Assembly (NCBI GenBank): GCA_963778165.1
Contig: CAVZTE010000003.1
Span: 372,001 to 436,000 of the forward strand
Direction: 5' to 3'
DNA: 64,000 bases
Source of the DNA: Bog-756 sp963778165
GTDB lineage: Bacteria; Actinomycetota; Acidimicrobiia; Acidimicrobiales; RAAP-2
A program made the translations under genes and the position numbers. Every line of letters starts with the position of its first letter. The first letter of the stretch is position 1. This document shows, piece after piece, positions 30,825 through 39,290 of the stretch. The notes beneath the pieces are model-generated. The model saw nothing but the letters and a program-made list of their open reading frames with translations, made no database searches and had not been told where the DNA came from.

Positions 30825-31653
30825 ATGAGCGACTCCACGCTGACCTCGACCGATCGCGGCCATGGACCGTCGGTGGTCCTGCTGCACGGCCAGCCCGGCA
30901 CCGGGGCCAGCTGGGACCGGGTGAGTCACCTCCTCGAGCCCGAGTTCCGGGTGCTGGCTCCCGATCGCATGGGCTATGGGGCCACCGCCGGCGAAGCGGT
31001 GGGCCTGAGCGAGAACGCCGATGCCGTGGCGGAGTTCATCCGGTCACGGCAGAGCGCTCCAGCCACCGTGGTGGCCCACAGCTGGGCCGGAGGCGTGGCC
31101 GTCCTGCTGGCGGCCCACCACCCGGAGACGGTGCACAGCCTGGTCCTGGTGGGGGCGGCCTGCACCCCCGACAGCCTCAGCACCCTGGACCGCTGGCTCA
31201 GTGCGCCGCTCGTCGGCGAGGCCCTCACCATGGCCGGCCTGGTCGGCATCGGTGAGGTGCTGCCGCGGTTCAGGCGGTTGATCCGGTTCGCCCCGTCGGG
31301 GATCCGTGATCCCGCTGTACTCCGCCCTTCCCGACGAAGGGATCATGAAGGGGCAGCACGGCGGGGCGCTCGGCCGCTACCGGCGCACGTTCGTCATCGA
31401 GCAGCGGGCCCTCCTCCAGGAGCTGCCGTCGGTGACCGCCGTACTCCCGACGCTGACCCTCCCGGTGACGGTGGTCACCGGCGACTGGGACCTCGTGGTG
31501 CCGCCGCGGGCCGCAGTCACCCTGGCCCGGGCCATCCCCGGGGCCGAGCTGACCTTCCTTCCCCGGGCCGGTCATTTCGTGGCCCGCGACGACCCCCAGG
31601 GTTTGGCCGACGTGATCACCCGGTCGGCCCAGCTGTCGAGCGACCGTCGGTGA
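30825..31653 (+). CDS. Alpha/beta hydrolase, one frameshift
   Basis: A hydrolase of about 275 residues. The oxyanion region is LLHGQPGTGASWD, the nucleophile elbow is VAHSWAGG, the acid is VTGDWDLVVPP, and the catalytic His is RAGHFVARDDP. The frame breaks near 31303; removing one base joins SGIR to VIPLYSALPDEG. The start is ATG 30825. The substrate is unknown. It converges on menF with only 12 nt between stops. Confidence 0.82.
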
Positions 31654-31665
31654 GGGGCAGCCTGC

Positions 31666-33044
31666 TCAGCTGAAGACCGTGGGGTGGCCGGTCCCTTCCC
31701 ACCACGCCTCGGCCAGGCCCGGGGCCAGCGCCTGCAGCACGGCAGTCAGTTTGAGGTTGGTCTCGATCAGCTCGGTTCTCGGGTCGGATCCATCCACGAT
31801 GCCCACGCCGGCGCTCAGCCGGGCGGTCGGGCCGTCGACGGTGAGCGACCGTATCCCCAGCATCCAGCGCCCGTCGCCGTGGGCGTCCAGGTAGCCCACC
31901 GGACCGGCGTAGTGGCCCCTCGACTCGGGTTCCAGCCGGCTGATCAGCTCCCGGGCGGCCGCCGAGGGGACCCCGCCCACCGCCGGGGTGGGATGGAGCG
32001 CCCCGACCAGCTGGAGGGCGCTGGGTGGCTGTCCGTCGGGCCCCGGCTTCAGGGTGCCGCTGATCGACGTCCCCAGATGGACGATGTTGCTCAGGCGGAC
32101 CAGTCCGGGCTGGGCCGGCACGTCGAGTTCGGAGCAGAGGGGCCGGAGTGCGGTCTCGATGGCGTCGACCACCCGACGGTGCTCGGTGGCGTCCTTGGTG
32201 GACTTGAGGAGCTCGCCGGGCAGGGCGCTCCCCTCCGACCCGATGAACCGCTCGGCGGTACCGGCCAGGGGCCGACTGAAGATGGCGGATCCGGTGCGGG
32301 CCACCAACAGCTCGGGGGTGGCCCCCATGAACTGCCCGTCGGCGGTGGGCATGGAGAAGACGGTGCAGTTCGGCTCCAGCCCGTGCCACCGGCGGAGGAG
32401 ATCGGGGATGTCGATCGGGGCCCCCGTGGAGACGTCGGCGTGGCGGGCCAGCACCACCTTGAGGACCTCGTCCCGCTCGATGGCCGCCAGTACGGCGTCC
32501 ACCATGTCCATGAAGGAGGCGTCCGACGACCGGGGCACGATCCGGGGTTGGGGGTGGGGGCAGCCGGCGACGGCTGTCGTGCGACTGTCGCTGCTTCCGG
32601 GCCTCCGAGAGCCGCGGCCCGGCGGTACAGCCACGGGCGAAGGCCGATGGGCGAGGTGGGTAGCGCCGAGGGATCGGCGGTGATGACCGTGATCCATTCG
32701 ACGCCGTCCTCGTCCATGCCGTAGGTGACTTCCGGCACGGTGAGCGCGGCCGACCCGGACCGTTCGAAGGGCAGGGTCCCAAAGGCCAGCACTCCGGTGG
32801 AGGAGGAGCGGACATGATCACGACAGGGGAGTGACGCCAGGGCATCGGTGGCGGCGGCCAGGTCGGCCGGGTCATCGAGCCCGTGGGGCAGATCGATGGT
32901 GAACGCCTTGCCGAGGCCGACCAACGGCCGTCCGGCCGGGTGGAAGAGGGTGCCGTCGGCCCCGGCCAGGGCGAACGGGTCGACGGTCGGGCCCGGATCG
33001 AGCGGGAACCGGACCGCGTTCAGCCCTGGAGGTGTCCCGCTCAA
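31666..33044 (-). CDS. menF: Isochorismate synthase (MenF/EntC family), one frameshift
   Basis: A chorismate-binding enzyme that would open the menaquinone branch. The C-terminal domain shows VLKVVLARHADV, FMGATPELLVARTG, SRPLAGTAER, STKDATEHRRVVDAIE and SLTVDGPTARLSAGVGIVDG. The N-terminal half lies in another frame; the switch is near 32550, in a run of G. The start appears to be TTG 33044, overlapping the menG stop as TTGA. The gene is third in the merR-menG-menF operon, which supports a role in menaquinone synthesis over siderophore or salicylate production. Confidence 0.85.
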
Positions 33045-33841
33045 GGCCGTCCCTTCCGGGTGGCGGTGATCAGCTGGCTCAAGCCACCGGACAGGCCCCG
33101 GTGGTTGACCGAGGAGAATCCCGCCTCGACCAGCATGGAACGGAGCTCGGCCGTGGGAGGAAGGTAGGCGGTCGACTTGGGCAGATAGCGGTAGGCGTCC
33201 CGATCGGAGACCAGGCCGCCGATGACCGGCACCACCTGACGGAACCAGATGCGGTGACCGACCAGCAGCAGCCCGCTCTCGGGCTCGGACACCTCGAGCA
33301 GGCTGATCCGGCCGCCGGGCCGCACCACCCGACCCAGCTCCTCGAGGACCGAGCCGAGCTCGGTGAAGTTGCGGAGGGCGTACCCGCAGGTGACCCCGTC
33401 GACCGATGCCGTGGCTACCGGCAGGCGGGACCCGTCGGCCTGGGCCCGTGGCCGCCCCGAGTGGTCCGCCACCAGCATGCCCCAGGACAGGTCGAGCCCG
33501 AAGGGACGTAACCCGGCCTGGGCGGCGATGGTGAGGAAGTCGCCGGTGCCACAGGCCAGGTCCAGCACCCGCGACCCGGCCGGCAGCCCGAGGGATCTGA
33601 CCGCCCGCCGTCGCCACCGGACATCGAGTCCGAAGGTCATCATGCGGTTGACCAGGTCGTAACGGGGCGCGATGGCGTCGAACATCGACCGGACCATCAC
33701 GGTCTTCTCCTGGCCCACCGGAAGCCCGGCCTCGCTCACCCGCTCGGGGTCGACGCCGTGCCCCATGGACGGGGCCACCGCGGTCGCCACCGACTCCGAC
33801 GAGCCGGGCACCGCTCGGTCCGGGGGTTCCGTGTCGCTCAC
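33041..33841 (-). CDS. menG: Demethylmenaquinone methyltransferase
   Basis: A UbiE/MenG-type SAM-dependent methyltransferase that performs the last step of menaquinone synthesis. After a 45-residue extension the family signature YDLVNRMMTFGLDVRWRRRA appears, then motif I LDLACGTGDFL and the second signature GYALRNFTELGSVLEELGRV. At 266 residues it is slightly long. The GTG start overlaps the merR stop, and the stop overlaps the menF start. Confidence 0.93.
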   Translation of the reverse strand: MSDTEPPDRAVPGSSESVATAVAPSMGHGVDPERVSEAGLPVGQEKTVMVRSMFDAIAPRYDLVNRMMTFGLDVRWRRRAVRSLGLPAGSRVLDLACGTGDFLTIAAQAGLRPFGLDLSWGMLVADHSGRPRAQADGSRLPVATASVDGVTCGYALRNFTELGSVLEELGRVVRPGGRISLLEVSEPESGLLLVGHRIWFRQVVPVIGGLVSDRDAYRYLPKSTAYLPPTAELRSMLVEAGFSSVNHRGLSGGLSQLITATRKGRP

Positions 33842-34821
33842 CGGCCCGGCATCGCTGATGGCTGGCCCGACTGCTCGGACTTGTCGGACTGTTCGGGCTG
33901 CTCGGATCGGATCGAGTCGGCCAGCAGGTCGTGCAGGTTCTCCCCGATCTGGTCGGAGATGGCCCGGCGCTCGGCGTCGGATCCGACCTGGTCCACGTGT
34001 TCGAGGGCCGAGTTGACCAGGGTGCGGGTGAAATGGTTGGCGACCAGGGCGTTCACGGCTGGGAGGAGCTCGGAGTAGGCCCGGAGCAGTCGGTCGATGT
34101 CGGACTGGCCGTCGGTGCCGGTGTCGCGGTCGGGTTCGACGCCGGGCTCCGGTTGGCCGACGGGCTCGGTGCCACCGCCGGACCGGTCAAGCCGTTGCGG
34201 GTGTCTGATGTAGGTCGAGAACAATGTGACGGCCTCACGGGCCACAGCCTGGGTGGCCTCGTGGTGTCGACGGGCCAGATCGAGGAGGGACGAGAGGGGG
34301 ATTCCCCAATCGAGCAGGAGCAACCCGGCCCGGGCCGCGGCCACGTCCTCGGAGGTGTACCGACGGTGGCCACCGAAGCGGCGGGGGATCAGCAGTCCCT
34401 CGGCCTCGATGGCCTTCAGCAGGGCCAGGGGGACGCCCGTCTCGGAGGCCAGCTCTTCCAGGGTGAACAGGCGCTCACGGTCTCCCGCGGCATCGGGACC
34501 ATCCGCCGACCGTCCTTCAAGAAGCCCGGCGTCACCGGCACCGGAGGCGTCCACCACATGGCCCAGCCCGGACAGCTCGCCCAGAAGGGCCTCGTCGGCG
34601 GCATCGAGGTCGCCGGACACCAGCCGGACGATGGTGGCCAGGGTGAAGCCCCGCTGTTGCAGGGTGCGGATGCGATCCAGGCGATCGAGGTGGTCCTGGT
34701 GGTACCAGGCCACCCTGCCCTCACGCCGGGGCGGATCGAGCAGACCCTTGCTCTGGTAGTAGCGAATGGTGTCCACCGACAGGCCCGACCGGACCGACAG
34801 CTGTTCCACCCGCATCTCCAT
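33838..34821 (-). CDS. MerR-family regulator with two MerR DNA-binding domains
   Basis: The protein has a full N-terminal MerR helix-turn-helix and wing (VEQLSVRSGLSVDTIRYYQS, residues about 4-70) and a second MerR-like domain at about 120-190 (LFTLEELASETGVPLALLKA and PRRFGGHRRYTSEDV). A helical C-terminal region ends in a polar Glu/Gln/Ser tail. No Cys metal site is visible. It is first in an overlapping operon with menG and menF, so it may sense something tied to quinone status. That link is inferred from position alone. Confidence 0.88.
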   Translation of the reverse strand: MEMRVEQLSVRSGLSVDTIRYYQSKGLLDPPRREGRVAWYHQDHLDRLDRIRTLQQRGFTLATIVRLVSGDLDAADEALLGELSGLGHVVDASGAGDAGLLEGRSADGPDAAGDRERLFTLEELASETGVPLALLKAIEAEGLLIPRRFGGHRRYTSEDVAAARAGLLLLDWGIPLSSLLDLARRHHEATQAVAREAVTLFSTYIRHPQRLDRSGGGTEPVGQPEPGVEPDRDTGTDGQSDIDRLLRAYSELLPAVNALVANHFTRTLVNSALEHVDQVGSDAERRAISDQIGENLHDLLADSIRSEQPEQSDKSEQSGQPSAMPGR

Positions 34822-34828
34822 GACTCAC

Positions 34829-34834
34829 ACTCTA
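34829..34834 (-). promoter_or_regulatory. Likely -10 box of the merR-menG-menF operon
   Basis: On the minus strand TAGAGT ends 7 nt before the merR ATG, predicting a leaderless message. Confidence 0.5.
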
Positions 34835-34843
34835 GGAGTATCT

Positions 34844-34860
34844 GCTCGAATTGTACGAGC
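34844..34860. promoter_or_regulatory. Inverted repeat upstream of merR, candidate autoregulatory operator
   Basis: GCTCGAATTGTACGAGC has 5-bp arms (GCTCG/CGAGC) around 7 nt. It lies 9 nt upstream of the merR -10 box, in the place where a MerR-type protein would bind. Confidence 0.45.
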
Positions 34861-34974
34861 GGCGGCCAGGAGGCCGCGTGGACGTGGCCGGGTGCGCCTG
34901 TCATTCCTGGTCACCGGGGGCTCTCCCCGGAGCAGGCCGGTCGGTGCTGGACTACCCGCGCCGAAGGCCCACCG

Positions 34975-35430
34975 TCAGTGGAAGTAGCGGTAGACCACCT
35001 GGGCCACGCAGCTGGGCTTCGAGGACCCCTCGGTCTCGAAGGTCATGTCGAAGGCCACCTGCACCCCGCCGGTGACGTCCTCCACCTCGGCCACCGCCAC
35101 ACCCAGGCGGAGATTGCTGTCCACCGGCACCGGGGACGGGAAGCGGACCTTGTTGCAGCCATAGTTGACGCCCATCGAGTAGCCCTGCACCACCAGCACC
35201 TCACCCAGGTACACCGGGGCCAGAGAGAGGGTCAGGTAGCCGTGGGCGATGGTGCCCCCGAACGGCCCGTCCTTGGCCCGGGCCGGATCCACGTGGATCC
35301 ACTGGTGGTCGCCGGTAGCGTCGGCGAACAGGTTGATCTGAGCCTGATCGATCCGGTGCCACTCGCTGTAACCCAGTTGCTTCCCGACCAGTTCGTGGAA
35401 TTTGTCGATGCCGTTCACGGTGGTTGCCAT
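34975..35430 (-). CDS. MaoC-type hot-dog hydratase
   Basis: A 151-residue single-domain MaoC dehydratase-like protein. The family active-site segment is FADATGDHQWIHVDPARA, with the Asp and His of (R)-specific enoyl-CoA hydratases, then FGGTIAHGYLTLSL. It resembles stand-alone enoyl-CoA hydratases. The gene lies alone and is divergent from the VIT1-type transporter. A minus-strand TAAGGT box ends 7 nt before its ATG. Confidence 0.9.
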   Translation of the reverse strand: MATTVNGIDKFHELVGKQLGYSEWHRIDQAQINLFADATGDHQWIHVDPARAKDGPFGGTIAHGYLTLSLAPVYLGEVLVVQGYSMGVNYGCNKVRFPSPVPVDSNLRLGVAVAEVEDVTGGVQVAFDMTFETEGSSKPSCVAQVVYRYFH

Positions 35431-35437
35431 GAACCAG

Positions 35438-35443
35438 ACCTTA
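35438..35443 (-). promoter_or_regulatory. Likely -10 box of leaderless maoC promoter
   Basis: TAAGGT on the minus strand, 7 nt before the ATG at 35430. The rest of the 217-bp divergent region (35431-35647) holds a CAGGGG/CCCCTG hairpin at about 35457-35475 and otherwise nothing I recognise. Confidence 0.5.
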
Positions 35444-35634
35444 TGGGAAGCGGGGAGCAGGGGACCAGCCCCTGTGGCTGCTGACGGGGGAGTGGCGGGG
35501 TAGCGACCCGGCGCCGATCTGGTTTTGATCCGGCTTCGATCGGGCTCCGGCCCGGCTTCGAAGGGTGGCCCACCGGGATGAGTGAGGCGCTCCTTGGTCG
35601 AAAGATCAGTGCCTCCTCATCGACGACCGGTCGG

Positions 35635-35640
35635 TACGCT
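35635..35640 (+). promoter_or_regulatory. Likely -10 box of leaderless VIT1-type gene
   Basis: TACGCT ends 7 nt before GTG 35648. It decides that start against the longer in-frame possibility at 35582. Confidence 0.5.
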
Positions 35641-35647
35641 CTCGGCT

Positions 35648-36340
35648 GTGGCTGCGGACCATCGACATCGGGACGTTCAGGGCGGAGGAGCGCGCGCCGC
35701 GGTCTTCGGTGTCAGCGACGGCCTGGTCTCGAACATCGCCCTGATCCTGGGAATGGCCGGCGCCCATGCCGCCGTGGGCACGGTCCGTCTGGCCGGGGTG
35801 GCCGGCCTGGTGGCCGGAGCGTTCTCCATGGCCGCCGGGGAGTACATCTCCATGCGGGCCCAGTCCGAACTGATGCAGCGCGAGCTCGACGTCGAGCGCC
35901 AGGCCATCCGCCACGACCCCGAGGACGAGCGCCGGGAGCTGGCGGCCATCTACGAGAGCCGGGGCATCGACGCCGCCATGGCCAATGAGCTCTCGGTCAA
36001 GATGATGCGCGATCCCGACCTGGCTCTCGAGACCCATGCCCGGGAGGAGCTGGGATTCGACCCGGCTCGGATCGGCAATCCGCTGCAGGCCGCCGCCTCG
36101 TCCTTCGTGGCCTTCGCGGTCGGGGCGTTCATCCCACTGATCCCGTGGCTGTTCTCCTCGGGAACCACCGCCACCTTGTGGTCGGTGGCCCTCGGGGCCA
36201 CGGCCGCCTTCGCCGTCGGGGCGGCGTTGGCCCACTTCACGGGGCGCTCCTGGCTGTGGTCGGCCGGTCGCCAGCTGCTGATCTCCGGGGTGGCGGCCGC
36301 TGTCACCTACTCCATCGGCCACCTGATCGGGGCGGGCTGA
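35648..36340 (+). CDS. VIT1/CCC1-family transporter
   Basis: A 230-residue membrane protein of the vacuolar iron transporter family. The N-terminal helix pair has the signature AAVFGVSDGLVSNIALILG and GAFSMAAGEYISMRAQSEL. A cytoplasmic helical metal-binding region rich in Glu/Asp/Met follows (about 85-150), then three C-terminal helices. The substrate is probably Fe(II) or Mn(II), by family. GTG 35648 is chosen from the promoter box and because conservation starts soon after it. Confidence 0.87.
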   Translation: MAADHRHRDVQGGGARAAVFGVSDGLVSNIALILGMAGAHAAVGTVRLAGVAGLVAGAFSMAAGEYISMRAQSELMQRELDVERQAIRHDPEDERRELAAIYESRGIDAAMANELSVKMMRDPDLALETHAREELGFDPARIGNPLQAAASSFVAFAVGAFIPLIPWLFSSGTTATLWSVALGATAAFAVGAALAHFTGRSWLWSAGRQLLISGVAAAVTYSIGHLIGAG

Positions 36341-36380
36341 GGCTCGGTACCGCTATCGGGCCCGACGGCGATCGGAGCGG

Positions 36381-37391
36381 TCAGGCAAAGGCTCGGAGGT
36401 ACGACCGGTCGACGTGATCATCGGTGAACCCCATCGACCGGTACATCGAAACGGCGGCGGTGTTGTCGGCGTCGACGTAGAGCATCCCGACGGTCAAGCC
36501 TTGGTGGGCCAGCCAGTCCAACCCGGCTTGAGTCAAGGCCCGGCCCCAACCTCGTCCGTGGAAGTCGGGGTCCACGCCGATCACATAGATCTCGCCCATG
36601 GGCGGCCGGGTATCGGCGTGGATCTTGGTCCAGCACGAACCGGCCAGCCGTCCGTCCTCTTCGAGGAGCAGGAGCCCGTCGGGGTCGAACCAGGACTCTT
36701 CTTCCCGCTCGAGCAGGGTGGCCAGGTCCCAGTGCCCCTGCTCCGGATGAGAGGCGAAGGCCCGGTTGTTGGTGGCCAACCAGGCCGCCTCGTCGTGGCC
36801 GGGTCGAAAGGCCCGGGTCTGGATGCTCGGAGCGGCCCCGGGCTTCCGACCGTGGTCGGTCAACGGCAGGGGACAGCGCATCTGGATGAGGTGTCGTTCC
36901 GCATGGAATCCATGGGCTCGGGCCCGCTCGTCGTCAGCATCGGAAGCCTTGGAGATCCACAGTCGTAGGGTGCGCCCACCGCTGTCGGCCACCAAGGCGC
37001 AGGCGAGGTCCACCATTCCGTCGAAGAGGGCCGGGGCGTTGGCGACGGCCGGATCCACGGCCACCTCCATGGCGTACTGCCCCGACGCGGAATCGCCGAC
37101 GACCGGGGCGTAGCCCACCAGCTGGCCGCCGGCTCGGTCCCTGGCCACCACGGCGCCCAGGAGGCGGGGTTCTCCGGAGGCCGGGATCGAGGCCGAGGTC
37201 GAGCTGTCCTGGGGCGCGCCTTGTGGGGTGTGTCGTGGGCCTTCCGGGCCGGCATGGAGCAGCGCCAAGCGCTTGGCCTCGCTGATGGCGGCGTGGTCGG
37301 TGGCCAGGGCCACCCGGTCGATCAGGGCGGTGATCTCCTCCACCACCGCGGCGTCGGGCTCCTCCACCACGGACAGTTCGGGATCCCTCAC
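36381..37391 (-). CDS. mshD: Mycothiol synthase
   Basis: A 336-residue protein with two GNAT acetyltransferase domains. MshD acetylates Cys-GlcN-Ins in the last step of mycothiol synthesis. The C-terminal active domain reads FDPDGLLLLEEDGRLAGSCW, IYVIGVDPDFHGRGWGRAL and LYVDADNTAAVSMYRSMGF, close to the MshD pattern. Mycothiol is specific to Actinomycetota, which supports the taxonomic call. The GTG start at 37391 has TAGCGT 7 nt upstream; longer in-frame starts to 37604 would run into nth. Confidence 0.9.
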   Translation of the reverse strand: MRDPELSVVEEPDAAVVEEITALIDRVALATDHAAISEAKRLALLHAGPEGPRHTPQGAPQDSSTSASIPASGEPRLLGAVVARDRAGGQLVGYAPVVGDSASGQYAMEVAVDPAVANAPALFDGMVDLACALVADSGGRTLRLWISKASDADDERARAHGFHAERHLIQMRCPLPLTDHGRKPGAAPSIQTRAFRPGHDEAAWLATNNRAFASHPEQGHWDLATLLEREEESWFDPDGLLLLEEDGRLAGSCWTKIHADTRPPMGEIYVIGVDPDFHGRGWGRALTQAGLDWLAHQGLTVGMLYVDADNTAAVSMYRSMGFTDDHVDRSYLRAFA

Positions 37392-37421
37392 CGCCAGGAC
37401 GCTACCGGTAGTCTCGCCGCC
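37392..37421. promoter_or_regulatory. Compact divergent promoter between mshD and nth
   Basis: Only 30 bp separate the two start codons. TAGCGT (minus, 37404-37399) ends 7 nt before the mshD GTG and TAGTCT (plus, 37409-37414) ends 7 nt before the nth ATG. The boxes are 4 bp apart, forming the palindrome CTACCGGTAG. Any -35 element must lie within the opposite gene. Confidence 0.55.
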
Positions 37422-38162
37422 ATGGCCCGACCGCGCACCCCGGCTGGTCGGGCGCGGGTCACCGACGAACGGTTGGCCGAGCTGTATCCCGGCTCGGCCC
37501 GCACGCTGTGCGCCCTCGACCACCGCAATCCCTTCGAGCTCCTGGTGGCCACCATTCTCTCGGCCCAGTGCACCGACGCCAGGGTCAACATGACCACGCC
37601 GCAACTCTTCGCCCGGTATCCCGATGCCGCCTCCTTGGCCGCGGCGGATCTGGGCGAGCTCGAGGAGTTGATCCGGTCGACGGGGTTCTTCCGGGCCAAG
37701 TCCCGGAACCTGGTCGGCATGGCCCAGGGATTGGTGACCTCATTCGACGGCCAGGTCCCCTCCCGGATGGAGGACCTGGTGACCCTGCCGGGAGTGGGGC
37801 GGAAAACGGCCAACGTGGTCCGGAGCGTCGACTTCGGGCTTCCCGGCCTTCCGGTCGACACCCACGTGCAACGTCTGTCGCATCGGTTGGAGTTCACCGA
37901 AGAGACCGATCCGGTCAAGATCGAGTTGGCGCTCGACCCCATGGTCCCCGCCGCCCACCGGGGGGCGTTCAGCCTCCGACTGATCCTGCACGGACGGGCC
38001 ACCTGCACCGCCCGGTCGCCCCACTGCGAGCGCTGCCTGCTGGCGGACTTCTGCCCGTCCGCTCCGCTGCTGTTGGCGGCACGGAAGCGACCTGGCGCCA
38101 AACCGCCCCTGGCCAAAGCCAAACCGTCCCTGGCCAAAAGGGCCCCCGCCGAACCTGCGTAG
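37422..38162 (+). CDS. nth: Endonuclease III (DNA glycosylase/AP lyase)
   Basis: A base-excision repair enzyme for oxidised pyrimidines. It shows the helix-hairpin-helix with catalytic Lys LPGVGRKTANVV, the catalytic Asp in VDTHVQRLSHRL and the 4Fe-4S cluster ligands in CTARSPHCERCLLADFC (C-x6-C-x2-C-x5-C). A 30-residue basic Lys/Ala/Pro tail follows. ATG 37422 is set by the promoter box and the start of homology. Confidence 0.94.
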   Translation: MARPRTPAGRARVTDERLAELYPGSARTLCALDHRNPFELLVATILSAQCTDARVNMTTPQLFARYPDAASLAAADLGELEELIRSTGFFRAKSRNLVGMAQGLVTSFDGQVPSRMEDLVTLPGVGRKTANVVRSVDFGLPGLPVDTHVQRLSHRLEFTEETDPVKIELALDPMVPAAHRGAFSLRLILHGRATCTARSPHCERCLLADFCPSAPLLLAARKRPGAKPPLAKAKPSLAKRAPAEPA

Positions 38163-38586
38163 GCCATACGGGTCTCGGCCGAACGACCGTCCGGCTGAGG
38201 GCCTACCCCCAGCCATCCTCGACCCGCCGGATCCGCCGGGAACCCCGGAATCAGGACTCAAAACTGCGAACAACTTCCCGCGTGGCAAAGAAGCCCTGCT
38301 ACCTGCGAGTACATCCACCTGGACGGCCGATATTCCGGCCTGCACCCCACTGATTCCTACGCCATGACTGGAAATTGGCGTCGAAACGTGATGGTCTATG
38401 AGCCTCGGAACCGGTTCCCGCCAACTGGTTCCGCAGAGCGGTGTTCGGGATCCGCCGCCCGACCCGCTCGCGCGAAGGCACCCTTCGGGGTGCCTTCGCC
38501 GCGTCTGCACCCGGACTCCTATGGAGCCGGACGCTCTTTGAACCGGCCACGCCCGGGTCGGCCTCCCGGCTACGGGGGAGCGCCGG
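38163..38586. other. 424-bp non-coding stretch with strong inverted repeats
   Basis: No convincing coding frame is present between nth and the convergent small gene. The stretch holds a GGCCG/CGGCC hairpin near 38319-38334, a perfect 12-bp palindrome GGAACCGGTTCC at 38407-38418 with a second GGTTCC at 38427-38432, and the strong hairpin at 38472-38499. Its base composition is less extreme than its neighbours. A small structured RNA is possible but unproved. Confidence 0.4.
38472..38499. terminator. Strong hairpin with TTCG loop
   Basis: GCGAAGGCACCC and GGGTGCCTTCGC form a perfect 12-bp stem closed by TTCG. It lies between convergent genes and is not followed by a T-tract. It could end a transcript on either strand. 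Confidence 0.65.
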
Positions 38587-38787
38587 TTATTTTCTCTTGC
38601 TCAAGGTGGTGGCCAGCCGCGTCAGTCGCCGGTTGGCGCTGTTGAGGGCGCGCTCGATGGCGAACAGCTCACGGGCGGTCTCTTCGTCCTTGTCGACGTC
38701 GGCGGAGTCGGCGTGGGCGGTGACCCGACGGGTGAGCTCGTCGAGGGCAGTGGCAAGTGACGACAGTTCTGCGGGTCGGGCGGCCAT
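38587..38787 (-). CDS. Small helical protein of unknown function
   Basis: A 66-residue protein, mostly charged helix (ALDELTRRVTAHADSADVDK, then ELFAIERALNSANRRLTRLA), with a basic end. Codon use looks genuine and it is isolated on the minus strand. CATGAT on the minus strand ends 6 nt before the ATG, a variant of the local leaderless box. I do not recognise the family. It might form a coiled-coil dimer. Confidence 0.55.
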   Translation of the reverse strand: MAARPAELSSLATALDELTRRVTAHADSADVDKDEETARELFAIERALNSANRRLTRLATTLSKRK

Positions 38788-38921
38788 GGGACGATCATGA
38801 CACCCGTGAGGCGCAGGGAGGGCGCGTTGGCCTCACCACCGAGACGGCGACAGGAATGCCTTGGCGCTGCATGCCTGCATGGAGGCGCTCAACAGGAAGG
38901 CGCCGGGCACGAGGTGGGCGC

Positions 38922-39164
38922 TTACACGGGGAGGTGACATCGGGCGTGACGCAGGTGCTCACTCCCACGGTCGGACACGGCGACGAACGCACCGACGCCC
39001 GGCACGTGCTGGCGCCTGACGAAGCCCCGATCGTTGGCCTCTTCCCAAACCGGGAGGCGGGGACACGAGGTTCGCCAAGCCTCCATGACCTCCGCGTACG
39101 GACGTGGGCCGGGGCCCAGCCATTCGAGGAGATCGAGAACCAAGTCATCCACCGTGTCGGTCAC
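38922..39164 (-). CDS. Small conserved protein of unknown function
   Basis: An 80-residue protein with the pattern DLLEWLGPGPRPYAEVMEAW then RTSCPRLPVWEEANDRGFV. This matches a widespread family of small uncharacterised bacterial proteins, sometimes mislabelled as EPSP synthase. A winged-helix-like fold is possible. GTG 39164 is chosen because homology begins there; the open frame continues upstream through a direct repeat and into hisD antisense. It is divergent from hisD, 126 bp away. Confidence 0.68.
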   Translation of the reverse strand: MTDTVDDLVLDLLEWLGPGPRPYAEVMEAWRTSCPRLPVWEEANDRGFVRRQHVPGVGAFVAVSDRGSEHLRHARCHLPV

Positions 39165-39179
39165 CTTCGATGCCTCACT

Positions 39180-39215
39180 CTTGGGGAACGCTTCACTCTT
39201 CTTGGGGAACGCTTC
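39180..39215. repeat. Two 15-bp direct repeats in a divergent intergenic region
   Basis: CTTGGGGAACGCTTC occurs at 39180-39194 and again at 39201-39215, 21 bp apart, i.e. two helical turns. It lies between a small minus-strand gene and hisD, so it may be a paired regulator-binding site. Confidence 0.5.
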
Positions 39216-39275
39216 GCTTCGAGCGTATCCGTCATCGGGCCGCCTACCTCGGGTCTGCCGTCGCCCTCGGTCCGG

Positions 39276-39281
39276 TAGCAT
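39276..39281 (+). promoter_or_regulatory. Likely -10 box of the his operon
   Basis: TAGCAT ends 9 nt before the hisD ATG. No attenuator, His-rich leader peptide or T-box is visible upstream. Confidence 0.4.
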
Positions 39282-39290
39282 CGACGGGCT

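Noticed and set aside
38163..38586. tRNA gene in the gap after nth
   Set aside because: I could not fold any segment into an acceptor stem with a T-arm consensus.
39180..39215. CRISPR-like repeats
   Set aside because: Only two copies with a 6-nt spacer; no array, leader or cas gene.
39165..39290. T-box or His leader-peptide attenuator before hisD
   Set aside because: No His codon run, no T-box elements, and the promoter box is only 9 nt from the ATG, leaving no leader.
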